A stretch of 64,000 nt of DNA, taken from NCBI RefSeq assembly GCF_014083865.1, contig NZ_JACEFA010000001.1, positions 62,001-126,000 of the forward strand. Direction: 5' to 3'. Both the position numbers and the translations under genes were made by a program. The notes below the pieces were generated by a model. That model saw only the letters and a list, made by a program, of their open reading frames with translations. It searched no databases and had not been told where the DNA came from. Source of the stretch: Paraliobacillus salinarum. GTDB lineage: Bacteria; Bacillota; Bacilli; Bacillales; Amphibacillaceae. Shown here in pieces: positions 31,163 to 40,159 of the stretch. The stretch's first letter is position 1. The number at the start of each line of letters is the position of its first letter.

Positions 31163-33165
31163 AAGGTCGCTTGTTGAGTGAACGTTATCAAGTAATTAGA
31201 ATGATTGGTGGAGGAGGCATGGCCAATGTTTATTTAGGCCATGATACGATACTAGATCGTGAAGTTGCGATAAAAGTTTTGCGCTTGGAATATGCGAATG
31301 ATGATGAATTCATATCTCGTTTTCATAGAGAAGCTCAATCTGCTACAAGCTTATCTCATCCAAACATTGTAAATATATACGATGTTGGAGAAGAGGATAA
31401 CATTTACTATATGGTAATGGAGCATGTTGAAGGTGTGACATTAAAGAAGTATATACAGCTGTATGGACCGATTCCAGTGCAAGAATCAATTGAGATTATG
31501 AAGCAATTAACAGCTGCGATGGAGCATGCGCATGAAAATAATATTGTTCACCGTGATATTAAGCCGCAAAATATATTGATAAATGATTACGGTCAAGCTA
31601 AGATAACTGACTTTGGTATTGCGTTGGCTTTAAGCGCTACTTCTTTAACACAAACAAATTCTGTCTTAGGATCTGTGCATTATTTATCTCCAGAACAGGC
31701 AAGGGGTGGAATGGCGACAAATAAATCGGATATTTATTCATTAGGTATTGTTTTTTTTGAAATGCTTACTGGACATATTCCTTTTTCGGGACAATCAGCC
31801 GTATCTATTGCGCTTAAACATTTACAAGCAAATACACCATCTGTTAGAGAGTGGGATCCAGATATTCCACAGAGCATTGAAAACATTGTATTAAAAGCAA
31901 CAACGAAAGATCCTTTTTATCGATATGACACGGTGCGTGCTTTTGAAGACGATATGGCGACAGCTCTAGACCCAAGTAGGTTAAATGAGCCACCATATGT
32001 TTCACCTGAAGAAGAGGGAGAAGCAACAAAAGCAATTCCTGTAATTAATGACCAATCGTATAATACGCATGCAGGTAATGAAGACACACTTATCCACACG
32101 AAGTCGAGTACGATGCCAAATTCATCAGTATCTAGCACAAAAGAAGAAAAACCAAAGAAAAAGAAGAAAAAATTGATTATTTGGTTGATCGCGTCATTTT
32201 TTATTTTAATTGCTTCAGGATTGTTCGCATTGTTCGTTTTACCAAATTGGCTACAACCTGATGATGTGACTGTACCAGATGTGACCGAAGAGACATTTGC
32301 TGATGCGGAACAAACTTTATCAGATCTTGGTTTAAAAGTAGTGAAAGAAGAAACATATTCAAATGAAGTAGAAGAAGATCATGTTATTCGGACAAATCCA
32401 AGTGCTAATACGAAAACAAAAGAAGGAAAAGAAGTTATTGTTTATGTTAGTCTTGGGGAAGAAAAAGAGCAGATAGCAGATTATGTTGGTAGAGACTTCA
32501 ATCAAGTGAAAAAAATTCTATTAGAAAAAGGGTACAAGGATGTAGAGTATGTAGAGGTTCATTCAGATGACCCAGCTGGTCAAATTATTGCGCAAGTGTC
32601 TCCTCAACCAGATGCAGAGGTTGCTCCTTCTGATACAGTTGTTCAATTTGAAATTAGCAAAGGAAAGAAAAAGCTAAAACTGGATGATTTAATCGGAATG
32701 AGCGAAGCGGAAGCGAAAGATTATTTATCTAATAATAATTTGTCCTATGATACAACAGAAGAGTATGCTGAAAATGTCGAGAAGGGTGAGGTTATTTCTC
32801 ACTCACCAAAATCTGGTGCCGAATTAGAAGAAGGCGAAACAGTTCAATTAGTTATTTCACTTGGTCAAAAGGAAAAACCGCCAATAAGTCATAATGTATC
32901 ATTTACGGTACCTTATATCGGTAAAACAGAAGGACAAGGCGAATCTGCAAATAATGGGAATGCGCCCCAGTTTGTCCGTGTATATGTAGATGACATGAAT
33001 AATGACCTAACAACATTGTATGAGACACAAACAATTCGAGAAGATACGGATTTCACTATTCGACTAACCATTGCACCAGGGCAAGAGGCTACTTACAAAG
33101 TCGAACGAGATGATGAAGTTATATTACAAAAAACAATCACTTATGATGAAGTGGAAGGGGATTAA
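31156..33165 (+). CDS. prkC: PASTA-domain serine/threonine kinase PrkC
   Basis: A 669-residue membrane kinase. The N-terminal Hanks-type kinase (about 10-270) has GGGGMANVY, the catalytic HRDIKPQN, DFGIA, and a Thr/Ser-rich activation loop. A lysine-rich stop-transfer precedes one membrane helix (about 339-361), then three PASTA repeats (about 370-575) and a C-terminal Ig-like region. PASTA domains sense muropeptides; in Bacillus PrkC triggers spore germination. The start is TTG at 31156 with AGGTGAT upstream. The architecture is that of Bacillus PrkC. Confidence 0.95.
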   Translation: MLEGRLLSERYQVIRMIGGGGMANVYLGHDTILDREVAIKVLRLEYANDDEFISRFHREAQSATSLSHPNIVNIYDVGEEDNIYYMVMEHVEGVTLKKYIQLYGPIPVQESIEIMKQLTAAMEHAHENNIVHRDIKPQNILINDYGQAKITDFGIALALSATSLTQTNSVLGSVHYLSPEQARGGMATNKSDIYSLGIVFFEMLTGHIPFSGQSAVSIALKHLQANTPSVREWDPDIPQSIENIVLKATTKDPFYRYDTVRAFEDDMATALDPSRLNEPPYVSPEEEGEATKAIPVINDQSYNTHAGNEDTLIHTKSSTMPNSSVSSTKEEKPKKKKKKLIIWLIASFFILIASGLFALFVLPNWLQPDDVTVPDVTEETFADAEQTLSDLGLKVVKEETYSNEVEEDHVIRTNPSANTKTKEGKEVIVYVSLGEEKEQIADYVGRDFNQVKKILLEKGYKDVEYVEVHSDDPAGQIIAQVSPQPDAEVAPSDTVVQFEISKGKKKLKLDDLIGMSEAEAKDYLSNNNLSYDTTEEYAENVEKGEVISHSPKSGAELEEGETVQLVISLGQKEKPPISHNVSFTVPYIGKTEGQGESANNGNAPQFVRVYVDDMNNDLTTLYETQTIREDTDFTIRLTIAPGQEATYKVERDDEVILQKTITYDEVEGD

Positions 33166-33169
33166 CTGC

Positions 33170-34051
33170 ATGCCTGAAGGAAAAATCATGAAGGCACTTA
33201 GTGGTTTTTACTATGTGAAAACAGCAGATGACATATATCAATGTAGAGGAAGAGGACTTTTTCGCAAAAAAAAGGTAACACCTCTAGTTGGTGATAATGT
33301 GGTATTTGATATACAAGAAAATAAGGACGGATATATTACAGAAATAAAAGAAAGACGTAATGAATTAAAAAGACCTGCTGTAGCTAATATCGATCAAGCA
33401 ATTATCGTTGTCTCAGCAAAAGAGCCCGATTTTAGTACACTGTTGCTAGACCGCTTTTTAATTTTAGTTGAAACTAATGATATTGAACCAATTATATTCA
33501 TTTCGAAAGTAGATGTGCTTTCAAGTAGAGAATTTGAAGCAATTCAAGATTATCAAACGATTTATCGGGAGATTGGCTATAAAGTTGAAATGATTTCTGT
33601 TAAAGATGACAGAGACTTAGACCAATTAAGTGACTATTTTACAAATCGAATATCCGTTATTGCGGGACAGTCTGGTGTTGGAAAATCATCTCTATTAAAT
33701 CGCTTAAATTCTAATTTGAATATTGAAACCAATGAAATTTCAACAAGCCTTGGGAGAGGAAAACATACGACTAGGCATGTGGAATTAGTTGATATTTATC
33801 AAGGTTTGGTTGCGGACACGCCTGGATTTAGTTCACTTGAATTTGAGACATTAGAGCTTGAAGCTTTGGCCTCATGTTTTCCAGAAATGAAAGAAAGGCA
33901 GCAAGATTGTAAATTCCGAGGCTGTTTGCATGTCAAGGAACCAAAATGCGCAATTAAGCAAGCCGTTGAAGCAAATGATATTGCTAAGTTTCGCTATGAG
34001 CATTACCTTCAATTTTATCAAGAAATTCAAAATAGAAAGCCGAGGTATTAA
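33170..34051 (+). CDS. rsgA: Ribosome small-subunit-dependent GTPase RsgA (CpgA)
   Basis: A 293-residue circularly permuted GTPase for late 30S maturation. An OB-fold N-terminal domain precedes the G motifs in permuted order, SKVD, then GQSGVGKSSLLNRL, then DTPGFS, and a C-terminal zinc site in CKFRGCLHVKEPKC. The ATG at 33170 follows AAGGGGA; an upstream in-frame ATG at 33071 lies inside prkC and is rejected. Adjacency to prkC fits reports that CpgA is a PrkC substrate. Confidence 0.94.
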   Translation: MPEGKIMKALSGFYYVKTADDIYQCRGRGLFRKKKVTPLVGDNVVFDIQENKDGYITEIKERRNELKRPAVANIDQAIIVVSAKEPDFSTLLLDRFLILVETNDIEPIIFISKVDVLSSREFEAIQDYQTIYREIGYKVEMISVKDDRDLDQLSDYFTNRISVIAGQSGVGKSSLLNRLNSNLNIETNEISTSLGRGKHTTRHVELVDIYQGLVADTPGFSSLEFETLELEALASCFPEMKERQQDCKFRGCLHVKEPKCAIKQAVEANDIAKFRYEHYLQFYQEIQNRKPRY

Positions 34052-34053
34052 AA

Positions 34054-34707
34054 ATGATTAAAATTGCACCATCTATCTTATCAGCGGATTTTTCTCAATT
34101 AAAAAAAGAAATTAGTGAGGTTGAGCAAGCAGGCGCAGACTATATCCATGTAGATGTGATGGACGGACATTTTGTTCCTAATATCACAATCGGACCATTA
34201 ATAGTTGAAGCGATTCGACCAACTACTACTTTGCCGTTAGATGTACATTTAATGATTGATAATCCAGATCAATACATTGATGCGTTTGTGAAGGCTGGAG
34301 CAGATATTATTACTGTACATGCTGAAGCTTGTACTCATTTGCATAGAACCATTCATGCAATTAAAGAAAAAGGTATAAAAGCAGGTGTTGTTATTAATCC
34401 TGGCACACCTGCGGAAGCAATATATCCTATTTTAAAGGATGTAGATCTTGTTTTATTTATGACAGTAAACCCAGGTTTCGGTGGACAAAAATTTATTAAT
34501 GACGTTGTAGAAAAAATTGAAAAAGTAGATGAATGGCGCCAAGCATTTGCTCCTCATGTAGAATTCGAGGTTGATGGCGGGATTAACGAACAGACAGCAA
34601 AACGATGTGTTGATGCAGGAATTGATGTTTTAGTAGCTGGAAGCGCAATTTTCGGTCAAGAGGATAGGGCTGAAGCAATTGAAAGAATTCGCTACGCTGC
34701 GAAATAA
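34054..34707 (+). CDS. rpe: Ribulose-phosphate 3-epimerase
   Basis: A 217-residue TIM-barrel enzyme of the pentose phosphate pathway. It has the signature IHVDVMDGHFVPN, DVHLMI, MTVNPGFGGQ and a terminal EVDGGIN and VAGSAIFG, as in ribulose-5-phosphate epimerases. The gene begins two bases after rsgA. Confidence 0.95.
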   Translation: MIKIAPSILSADFSQLKKEISEVEQAGADYIHVDVMDGHFVPNITIGPLIVEAIRPTTTLPLDVHLMIDNPDQYIDAFVKAGADIITVHAEACTHLHRTIHAIKEKGIKAGVVINPGTPAEAIYPILKDVDLVLFMTVNPGFGGQKFINDVVEKIEKVDEWRQAFAPHVEFEVDGGINEQTAKRCVDAGIDVLVAGSAIFGQEDRAEAIERIRYAAK

Positions 34708-34732
34708 TCAATTAAAGGAAGAAAATAAACAC

Positions 34733-35401
34733 ATGAGGAAAAACATATACACGATCGGAATCGTTGCTGGTGGACCGGACGAATCTATTCCTAACCTTGA
34801 AAAGTACAAGCATGTCATCGATTATTGGATAGGTGCTGATTATGGCTGTGTCACTTTACTTAAATATCAATTGCCAATAGATCTTGCAGTTGGCGATTTC
34901 GATTCAATCGATCAACAAGCGTTTGAAAATGTAGCTGAACAAGCTAAACAGATTGTTTCATATCCAATTGAAAAGGATGAAACAGATCTAGAGCTAGCGG
35001 TAAAATATGCACTTGAACGATCTCCAGAGCAATTGTATTTCTTTGGAGTAACAGGCGGTAGGATGGACCATACTTTAGCAAATGTGCAACAACTATTACC
35101 GTTTTTGCAAAAGCAAATCAAAGCCATTATTGTAGATAATCAAAATACAATCCAATTATATGAACCAGGAATCTATGAGGTAGAACAATCTGAAATATAT
35201 ACTGATATTTCTTTCCTCTCTTTCACTGAAACAATAGAGGGATTATCTTTAAGTGGATTTTATTATCCGCTGAATAAATATACACTTTCATGGGGCTCAA
35301 CTAGATGTCTTTCTAACAAGCTTCTTTCCAAAAAAGGTACTTTTTCATTTGATAGAGGCATATTAATAATAATAAAGAGCTGTGATGTACTTCTTAAGTA
35401 G
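34733..35401 (+). CDS. thiN: Thiamine pyrophosphokinase
   Basis: A 222-residue enzyme that transfers pyrophosphate from ATP to thiamine to make the cofactor. It carries the typical acidic motifs GADYG, VGDFDSI, EKDETDLELAVKYA and GVTGGRMDHTLAN. The ATG at 34733 has AAAGGAAG upstream; an in-frame ATG at 34679 lies inside rpe. No thiamine riboswitch precedes it. Synteny rpe-thiN-spoVM is conserved in Bacillus. Confidence 0.93.
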   Translation: MRKNIYTIGIVAGGPDESIPNLEKYKHVIDYWIGADYGCVTLLKYQLPIDLAVGDFDSIDQQAFENVAEQAKQIVSYPIEKDETDLELAVKYALERSPEQLYFFGVTGGRMDHTLANVQQLLPFLQKQIKAIIVDNQNTIQLYEPGIYEVEQSEIYTDISFLSFTETIEGLSLSGFYYPLNKYTLSWGSTRCLSNKLLSKKGTFSFDRGILIIIKSCDVLLK

Positions 35402-35459
35402 AAGATTCATATACTACGATGAATCATGTCTTCGTCAGATGGAAAAGAGGAGGGTTCTC

Positions 35460-35540
35460 ATGAAGTTTTATACTATTAAACTCCCGAGGTTCATTGGTGG
35501 CTTTGTACGTGTAGTTATCGGTACATTCAAGAAAAACTAG
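35460..35540 (+). CDS. spoVM: Stage V sporulation protein SpoVM (26 residues)
   Basis: A 26-codon reading frame beginning MKFYTIKLPRFIGGF and ending GTFKKN, which lines up with Bacillus SpoVM almost residue for residue. SpoVM is an amphipathic helix that senses convex membrane curvature on the forespore and anchors SpoIVA to start coat assembly. A strong AGAGGAGGG lies five bases before the ATG, and a terminator follows. The location between thiN and rpmB is the conserved one. Its presence is the clearest sign that the organism forms spores. Confidence 0.95.
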   Translation: MKFYTIKLPRFIGGFVRVVIGTFKKN

Positions 35541-35561
35541 TCATTAGCCTACCAAAACAAC

Positions 35562-35591
35562 AAAAAGCACCTTATAAAAAAGGTGCTTTTT
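35562..35591. terminator. Bidirectional terminator between spoVM and rpmB
   Basis: AAAAAGCACCTT (35562-35573) pairs perfectly with AAGGTGCTTTTT (35580-35591) around a 6-nt loop. A-runs at the 5' side and T-runs at the 3' side allow use on both strands. Confidence 0.9.
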
Positions 35592-35613
35592 GTTATCCCG
35601 GATAATCAATTAA

Positions 35614-35802
35614 TTATACGCGTTCTACTTTTCCGGATTTAAGCGCACGAGTAGATACATAAACACGTTTCGGTTTACCATCAACCATGATGCGTACTTT
35701 TTGTACATTAGCTTTCCACTTACGTTTATTAGCGTTCAAAGCGTGAGAACGGTTATTTCCAGTAGTTGTTTTACGACCAGTAACGACACATTTACGTCCC
35801 AT
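35614..35802 (-). CDS. rpmB: 50S ribosomal protein L28
   Basis: A 62-residue basic protein beginning [16 protein letters not shown] and ending KSGKVERV, matching Firmicute L28. The ATG at 35800-35802 follows GGAGGGATAATT on the minus strand; an upstream in-frame ATG at 35823 would add seven residues and lacks a site. The first cysteine is kept but there are no further zinc-type cysteine pairs, so it looks like the zinc-free form. The minus orientation is also the Bacillus arrangement. Confidence 0.95.
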   Translation of the reverse strand: MGRKCVVTGRKTTTGNNRSHALNANKRKWKANVQKVRIMVDGKPKRVYVSTRALKSGKVERV

Positions 35803-35845
35803 AATTATCCCTCCTACATACATCTATCTCATTACATACTTATAT

Positions 35846-35874
35846 AATTTATCATACCTTTTTTATTTTTGCAA
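35846..35874 (-). promoter_or_regulatory. Candidate rpmB promoter
   Basis: On the minus strand TTGCAA (35869-35874), a 17-bp spacer, and an extended -10 TGaTAAATT (hexamer 35846-35851). This lies in the 404-base gap 35803-36206, which otherwise holds only the rpmB ribosome-binding site and the promoter described for yloU; no RNA gene or conserved element is evident in it. Confidence 0.55.
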
Positions 35875-35990
35875 TGACAGAATTCCAAGTTTATCATGAT
35901 CGACAGCTTGTATATAGGAAGCTATTCGTGTTGTGGGGAATGAAATGGATATAAAGTAGAAGCACTTGACAGATTTTAAAGTTTAGTTCA

Positions 35991-36019
35991 TTGTATAAAG
36001 GGGTTTGTCTTGGTAAAAT
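35991..36019 (+). promoter_or_regulatory. Candidate promoter for yloU-fakA
   Basis: TTGTAT (35991-35996), a 17-bp spacer, and an extended -10 TGGTAAAAT (hexamer 36014-36019). A perfect TTGACA at 35966-35971 has no matching -10 at normal spacing. The implied leader of about 180 nt before yloU is very AT-rich with no strong structure. Confidence 0.4.
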
Positions 36020-36206
36020 GAAATTATCTATGTAGTAAAAAAGAATTAACTCAAAATTAAAAATACATTAAAATTACTTTCATGAAAGATCTGCTTATTG
36101 TAAAATAGGCTTAATAAAAACCTTTTTTTAAAAAAGATAGTCAAGAAAACTCTTTAAACAGTTAATTTAAATATATTTTCTCAGAGATTAGAGGAGGATT
36201 AGTAGA

Positions 36207-36569
36207 ATGGCTATTGAGTTAAAAACAAAAGATGGGCAAGTTACTATTACAAATGAAGTAGTTGCAACAGTAGCTGGCGGTGCTGCTATTGAATGTTATG
36301 GTATTGTTGGAATGGCATCAAAGAACCAATTAAAAGATGGTATCGCTGAGATTTTACGAAAAGAAAATTTCTCAAAAGGTGTAGTAGTACGTCAAGATGA
36401 TGATTTAATTAGTATTGATATGTATATCATTGTGAGTTATGGAACAAAGATTTCCGAAGTTGCGCATAATGTACAATCACAAGTGAAATACACACTCGAT
36501 AAAACTTTAGGATTGTCTATGCATTCTGTAAATGTTTTTATCCAAGGTGTACGCGTACAAGCAGAATAA
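36207..36569 (+). CDS. yloU: Asp23/Gls24 family envelope stress response protein (YloU-like)
   Basis: A 120-residue Asp23-domain protein with the typical TNEVVATVAGGAAIECYGIVGM opening region (residues about 15-36) and a C-terminal SVNVFIQGVRVQ. Family members are small cytosolic proteins tied to cell-envelope homeostasis and are commonly next to fakA, as here. The precise role is not known. GAGGAGG precedes the ATG. Confidence 0.93.
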   Translation: MAIELKTKDGQVTITNEVVATVAGGAAIECYGIVGMASKNQLKDGIAEILRKENFSKGVVVRQDDDLISIDMYIIVSYGTKISEVAHNVQSQVKYTLDKTLGLSMHSVNVFIQGVRVQAE

Positions 36570-36655
36570 TAAAAGATTACTGACTTATAAATGACAAAGT
36601 AGTTCATAAACACACATGTAATCGTGTTGTTTAGCTTATGAAGGAGGAAGTTGTA

Positions 36656-38323
36656 GTGGTGTTACAAAGGTTAGAGGGTCCTGCATTTCAGCAGATGGTA
36701 CTTCTTGGTGCAAATCACTTAACAAACAATGCTCAAATGATCGATGCACTAAATGTTTTTCCTGTTCCAGATGGAGATACAGGTACAAATATGAATTTGT
36801 CTATGACATCTGGTGCAAATGAAGTAAGAGACCTACCTGCAAATAGTGTAGGAGAAATTGCTGATGCATTAGCAAAGGGACTATTAATGGGAGCTAGAGG
36901 AAACTCTGGTGTAATTTTATCTCAATTATTCCGCGGATTTTCTAAAGGGGTAGATGGTGCTTCATCACTTACACCAAAAGAATTCGCAAAGGCATTAACA
37001 TCTGGTGTTAATACAGCATATAAAGCGGTAATGAAACCGGTAGAAGGAACAATTTTAACAGTAGCGAAAGATACAGCTAAACAAGCTGAAAAACTGGCGG
37101 AAGAGACAGATGATTTTATTACATTCATGGAAGAAGTAGTAAAAGCATCAAAAAAATCTTTAAAGTCTACACCAGATCTATTACCTGTCTTAAAAGAAGT
37201 AGGTGTTGTTGATAGTGGTGGTCAAGGATTAGTTGTAATATATGAAGGATTCCTTGCTTCATTAAAAGGAGAGGAATTACCGGAAATTAATACGTCTACT
37301 GCTAAGATGGATGATATGGTTAATGCAGAACACCATAAGTTAGCACAAGATTTTATGCAAACAGAAGATATTGAGTTCGGCTATTGCACAGAATTTATGA
37401 TTCAATTTGAAGAAGATAAATTAAAAGATAATCCATATGACGAAGAAGTTTTTCGTAATGAATTAAGTGAATTGGGAGATTCTTTACTTGTGGTATCAGA
37501 TGATGAAATTATTAAAGTCCATGTCCACGTTGAATATCCTGGTCAAGCATTAAATCTAGGCCAACGTTTTGGTAGCTTTATTAGTATCAAAGTCGAAAAT
37601 ATGCGTCAACAGCATACTTCTATTGTAGGTGACAAGTCTGCTAAAGAAGAAAAGCCAGAGCAAAAGAAAGAGTATGGCATTATTTCAGTTGCGATGGGTG
37701 ACGGCATTAAGGAGCTATTTGAGAGCTTGGGAGCATCTGTTGTTATTCAAGGTGGACAAACGATGAATCCTAGTACTCAAGATCTTGCTGAAGCAATTAA
37801 ACAAGCTAATGCTAAAAAGGTTATTATTTTACCAAACAATAAAAATATTGTAATGGCTGCAGAGCAAGCAGCTCAATTAAGCGAAGATGAAGTAGTAGTT
37901 GTGCCTACTAAAACGATTCCTCAAGGTATGAGTGCTTTGCTGGCATTTCATCCTGAAGTAGCATTAGATGATAATAAAGAGGCTATGTTAGAAGCTAGCC
38001 AACAAGTGAAAACTGGGCAAGTTACGTATGCTGTCAGGGACACGAAAATTGATGGTATGACAATTGGCAACGGTAATTTCATGGGACTAGCTGATGGAAA
38101 AATAAAAGCTACTGATGAAGATAAACTGTCTGTTATAAAACAATTATTGAATGAATTGATTTCTGAAGATGATGAAATTATTACTATCTTGCAAGGTGAA
38201 GATGCAACAGAATCAGAAGTTCAGGCTATTCAAGAGTTTTTAGAACAAACGTATGAGGATATAGAAATTGAAGTTCATAATGGACAACAACCTATTTATT
38301 CTTTTATCTTTTCAATTGAATAA
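36656..38323 (+). CDS. fakA: Fatty acid kinase catalytic subunit FakA (DAK2 domain; YloV-like)
   Basis: A 555-residue protein with an N-terminal DhaL-type ATP-binding domain containing NVFPVPDGDTGTNMNL and GARGNSGVILSQ, a middle domain with CTEFM, and a C-terminal DAK1-like domain. FakA phosphorylates exogenous fatty acids held by a FakB protein, for phospholipid synthesis. The start is GTG at 36656, eight bases after AAGGAGG; an in-frame ATG at 36638 overlaps the ribosome-binding site. No fakB gene is nearby. Confidence 0.92.
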   Translation: MVLQRLEGPAFQQMVLLGANHLTNNAQMIDALNVFPVPDGDTGTNMNLSMTSGANEVRDLPANSVGEIADALAKGLLMGARGNSGVILSQLFRGFSKGVDGASSLTPKEFAKALTSGVNTAYKAVMKPVEGTILTVAKDTAKQAEKLAEETDDFITFMEEVVKASKKSLKSTPDLLPVLKEVGVVDSGGQGLVVIYEGFLASLKGEELPEINTSTAKMDDMVNAEHHKLAQDFMQTEDIEFGYCTEFMIQFEEDKLKDNPYDEEVFRNELSELGDSLLVVSDDEIIKVHVHVEYPGQALNLGQRFGSFISIKVENMRQQHTSIVGDKSAKEEKPEQKKEYGIISVAMGDGIKELFESLGASVVIQGGQTMNPSTQDLAEAIKQANAKKVIILPNNKNIVMAAEQAAQLSEDEVVVVPTKTIPQGMSALLAFHPEVALDDNKEAMLEASQQVKTGQVTYAVRDTKIDGMTIGNGNFMGLADGKIKATDEDKLSVIKQLLNELISEDDEIITILQGEDATESEVQAIQEFLEQTYEDIEIEVHNGQQPIYSFIFSIE

Positions 38324-38329
38324 TATATC

Positions 38330-38357
38330 AAGCTCAGGTTAATTCCTGGGCTTTTCT
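38330..38357 (+). terminator. Terminator after fakA
   Basis: AAGCTCAGG (38330-38338) pairs with CCTGGGCTT (38345-38353) with one wobble pair, followed by TTCTT. Confidence 0.75.
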
Positions 38358-38409
38358 TATGCAATCAAAGTTGTGAATGAGGAAAGCATTAATTACTATG
38401 CAGTCTAGC

Positions 38410-38438
38410 TTTTCAACTAACAATGAAAAAGTTATACT
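38410..38438 (+). promoter_or_regulatory. Candidate promoter for sdaAB
   Basis: TTTTCA (38410-38415), a 17-bp spacer, and TATACT (38433-38438); an overlapping perfect TATAAT lies at 38438-38443 but has no good -35. It is about 45 bases before the sdaAB start. Confidence 0.45.
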
Positions 38439-38486
38439 ATAATATGTGTTGTTGTTTATAGAAGGACAATGAAATGAGGTATATTT

Positions 38487-39149
38487 ATGAAATACAAATC
38501 TGTTTTTGATATTATTGGTCCAGTGATGGTAGGGCCATCTAGTTCACATACTGCAGGTGCTGCGCGTATTGGGAGAGCAGCTCGTAATCTGTTCGGTAAA
38601 GAGCCAACTTATGCCGAAATAATTTTTTATGGTTCATTTGCAAAAACATATAAAGGGCATGGAACCGATGTTGCTGTAGTTGGAGGGCTGTTAGATTATG
38701 ATACAGCCAATGAAAAAATCCGTCACGCAATTAAAATTGCCACAGATAAAGGAATTAAAATAAATTTTCATGAAGAAGATACAGCTGTTGATCATCCGAA
38801 CACAGTGAGAATGAAAATAGGAAATGCTTCAGAGAGTATGGAGCTTGTAGGTATTTCAATTGGCGGGGGAAAAGTCGAAATTACGGAATTGAATGGTTTT
38901 GAGCTCCACCTCTCTGGGAATCATCCATCTATTTTAATTATGCATAATGATCGATTTGGTGCAATCGCTGCTGTCACACAAGTTTTAGCTAAGCATGAGA
39001 TCAATATCGGTAGAATGGAAGTGTCTAGAAAGGACGTTGGCAAAGAAGCCCTAATGGTAATTGAATTAGATCAAAATATAGAACCATTTATTGAGCAAGA
39101 ATTATCAAGTTCCAACCATATTTTGCGAGTGTCAAAAATTGTTGATTGA
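38487..39149 (+). CDS. sdaAB: L-serine dehydratase, iron-sulfur dependent, beta subunit
   Basis: A 220-residue protein opening with YKSVFDIIGPVMVGPSSSHT, the serine-dehydratase beta signature, and ending with an ACT regulatory domain (from about residue 148, ILIMHNDRFGAI). With SdaAA it deaminates L-serine to pyruvate. Separated from sdaAA by 117 bases carrying only a weak ACCAG/CTGGT hairpin (39205-39228). Confidence 0.94.
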   Translation: MKYKSVFDIIGPVMVGPSSSHTAGAARIGRAARNLFGKEPTYAEIIFYGSFAKTYKGHGTDVAVVGGLLDYDTANEKIRHAIKIATDKGIKINFHEEDTAVDHPNTVRMKIGNASESMELVGISIGGGKVEITELNGFELHLSGNHPSILIMHNDRFGAIAAVTQVLAKHEINIGRMEVSRKDVGKEALMVIELDQNIEPFIEQELSSSNHILRVSKIVD

Positions 39150-39266
39150 TTCAATTTAATAAAAATAATAATTAACTATAAATCTAAATATGTACATAGA
39201 AGTTACCAGGTATGCTAATGATGCTGGTTTTTATGAAGGTTTTACAGTTTTGAGGAGGATTACATC

Positions 39267-40151
39267 ATGTTTCGAACAGTAGCAGAATTAATCTCCATTA
39301 CGGAGAATGAAAATATAACAATAGCTGAAGCAATGATTAGACAAGAAATGGATATACATGATAGATCAAGAGAAGAGATTATCGGCCAAATGGAACAAAA
39401 TCTATCTGTTATGGAAAAAGCAGTAGAGGATGGATTAAAGGGTGCGCATTCACAATCAGGACTCGTTGGTGGAGATGCATTGCTCTTACAAGAATACATA
39501 AAAACCGGTAATTCTTTATCAGGTGATTTAGTACTTGATGCAGTAAGTAAAGCTGTGGCAACGAACGAAGTAAATGCAGCAATGGGAATTATTTGTGCTA
39601 CACCAACAGCGGGTAGTGCAGGATGTGTACCCGGAGCTTTGTTTGCTGTAAAAGAGCGTTTGAATCCAACTAGAGAAGAAATGATTGATTTCCTGTTTAC
39701 TTCAGGTGCATTTGGTTTTGTTGTTGCGAATAACGCCTTTATATCTGGTGCTGCAGGAGGATGTCAGGCTGAAGTGGGCTCGGCGGCTGCGATGGCATCA
39801 GCAGCTGTTGTAGAGATGGCAGGTGGAACACCACAACAAAGTGCAGAGGCATTTGCGATTACACTGAAAAACATGCTAGGTCTAGTTTGTGACCCTGTTG
39901 CTGGTTTAGTAGAAGTACCTTGTGTGAAAAGAAATGCCGCTGGTGCCTCAAACGCTATTGTGTCAGCCGATATGGCGCTTGCTGGTATAACGAGTAAAAT
40001 TCCGTGTGATGAAGTAATTGGTGCAATGTATCGAGTAGGTAAACAAATGCCTAGTTCGTTAAGAGAAACTGCTGAAGGTGGACTGGCGGCAACCCCGACT
40101 GGTAGAGCCTTAGCAGCTCAAATTGCCGGAAATAATGTTACGAAAGAGTGA
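39267..40151 (+). CDS. sdaAA: L-serine dehydratase, iron-sulfur dependent, alpha subunit
   Basis: A 294-residue catalytic subunit. The three expected [4Fe-4S] cysteine regions are present: CATPTAGSAGC, then CDPVAGLVEVPC. It pairs with SdaAB to form the oxygen-sensitive L-serine deaminase. A GAGGAGG site precedes the ATG. Confidence 0.94.
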   Translation: MFRTVAELISITENENITIAEAMIRQEMDIHDRSREEIIGQMEQNLSVMEKAVEDGLKGAHSQSGLVGGDALLLQEYIKTGNSLSGDLVLDAVSKAVATNEVNAAMGIICATPTAGSAGCVPGALFAVKERLNPTREEMIDFLFTSGAFGFVVANNAFISGAAGGCQAEVGSAAAMASAAVVEMAGGTPQQSAEAFAITLKNMLGLVCDPVAGLVEVPCVKRNAAGASNAIVSADMALAGITSKIPCDEVIGAMYRVGKQMPSSLRETAEGGLAATPTGRALAAQIAGNNVTKE

Positions 40152-40159
40152 ATGCATTG

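Noticed and set aside
33071-33169. Longer N-terminus for rsgA
   Set aside because: It lies wholly inside prkC, has no ribosome-binding site, and the ATG at 33170 has one with normal spacing.
34690-34732. Possible thiamine riboswitch before thiN
   Set aside because: The gap to rpe is 25 bases and has no THI-box sequence.
35966-35999. Perfect TTGACA in the rpmB-yloU gap
   Set aside because: No -10 lies 16-18 bp downstream; TATAAA at 35994 is 22 bp away.
39205-39233. Hairpin ACCAG/CTGGT with T-run between sdaAB and sdaAA
   Set aside because: The stem is only five pairs plus two, too weak to call a terminator; probably incidental.
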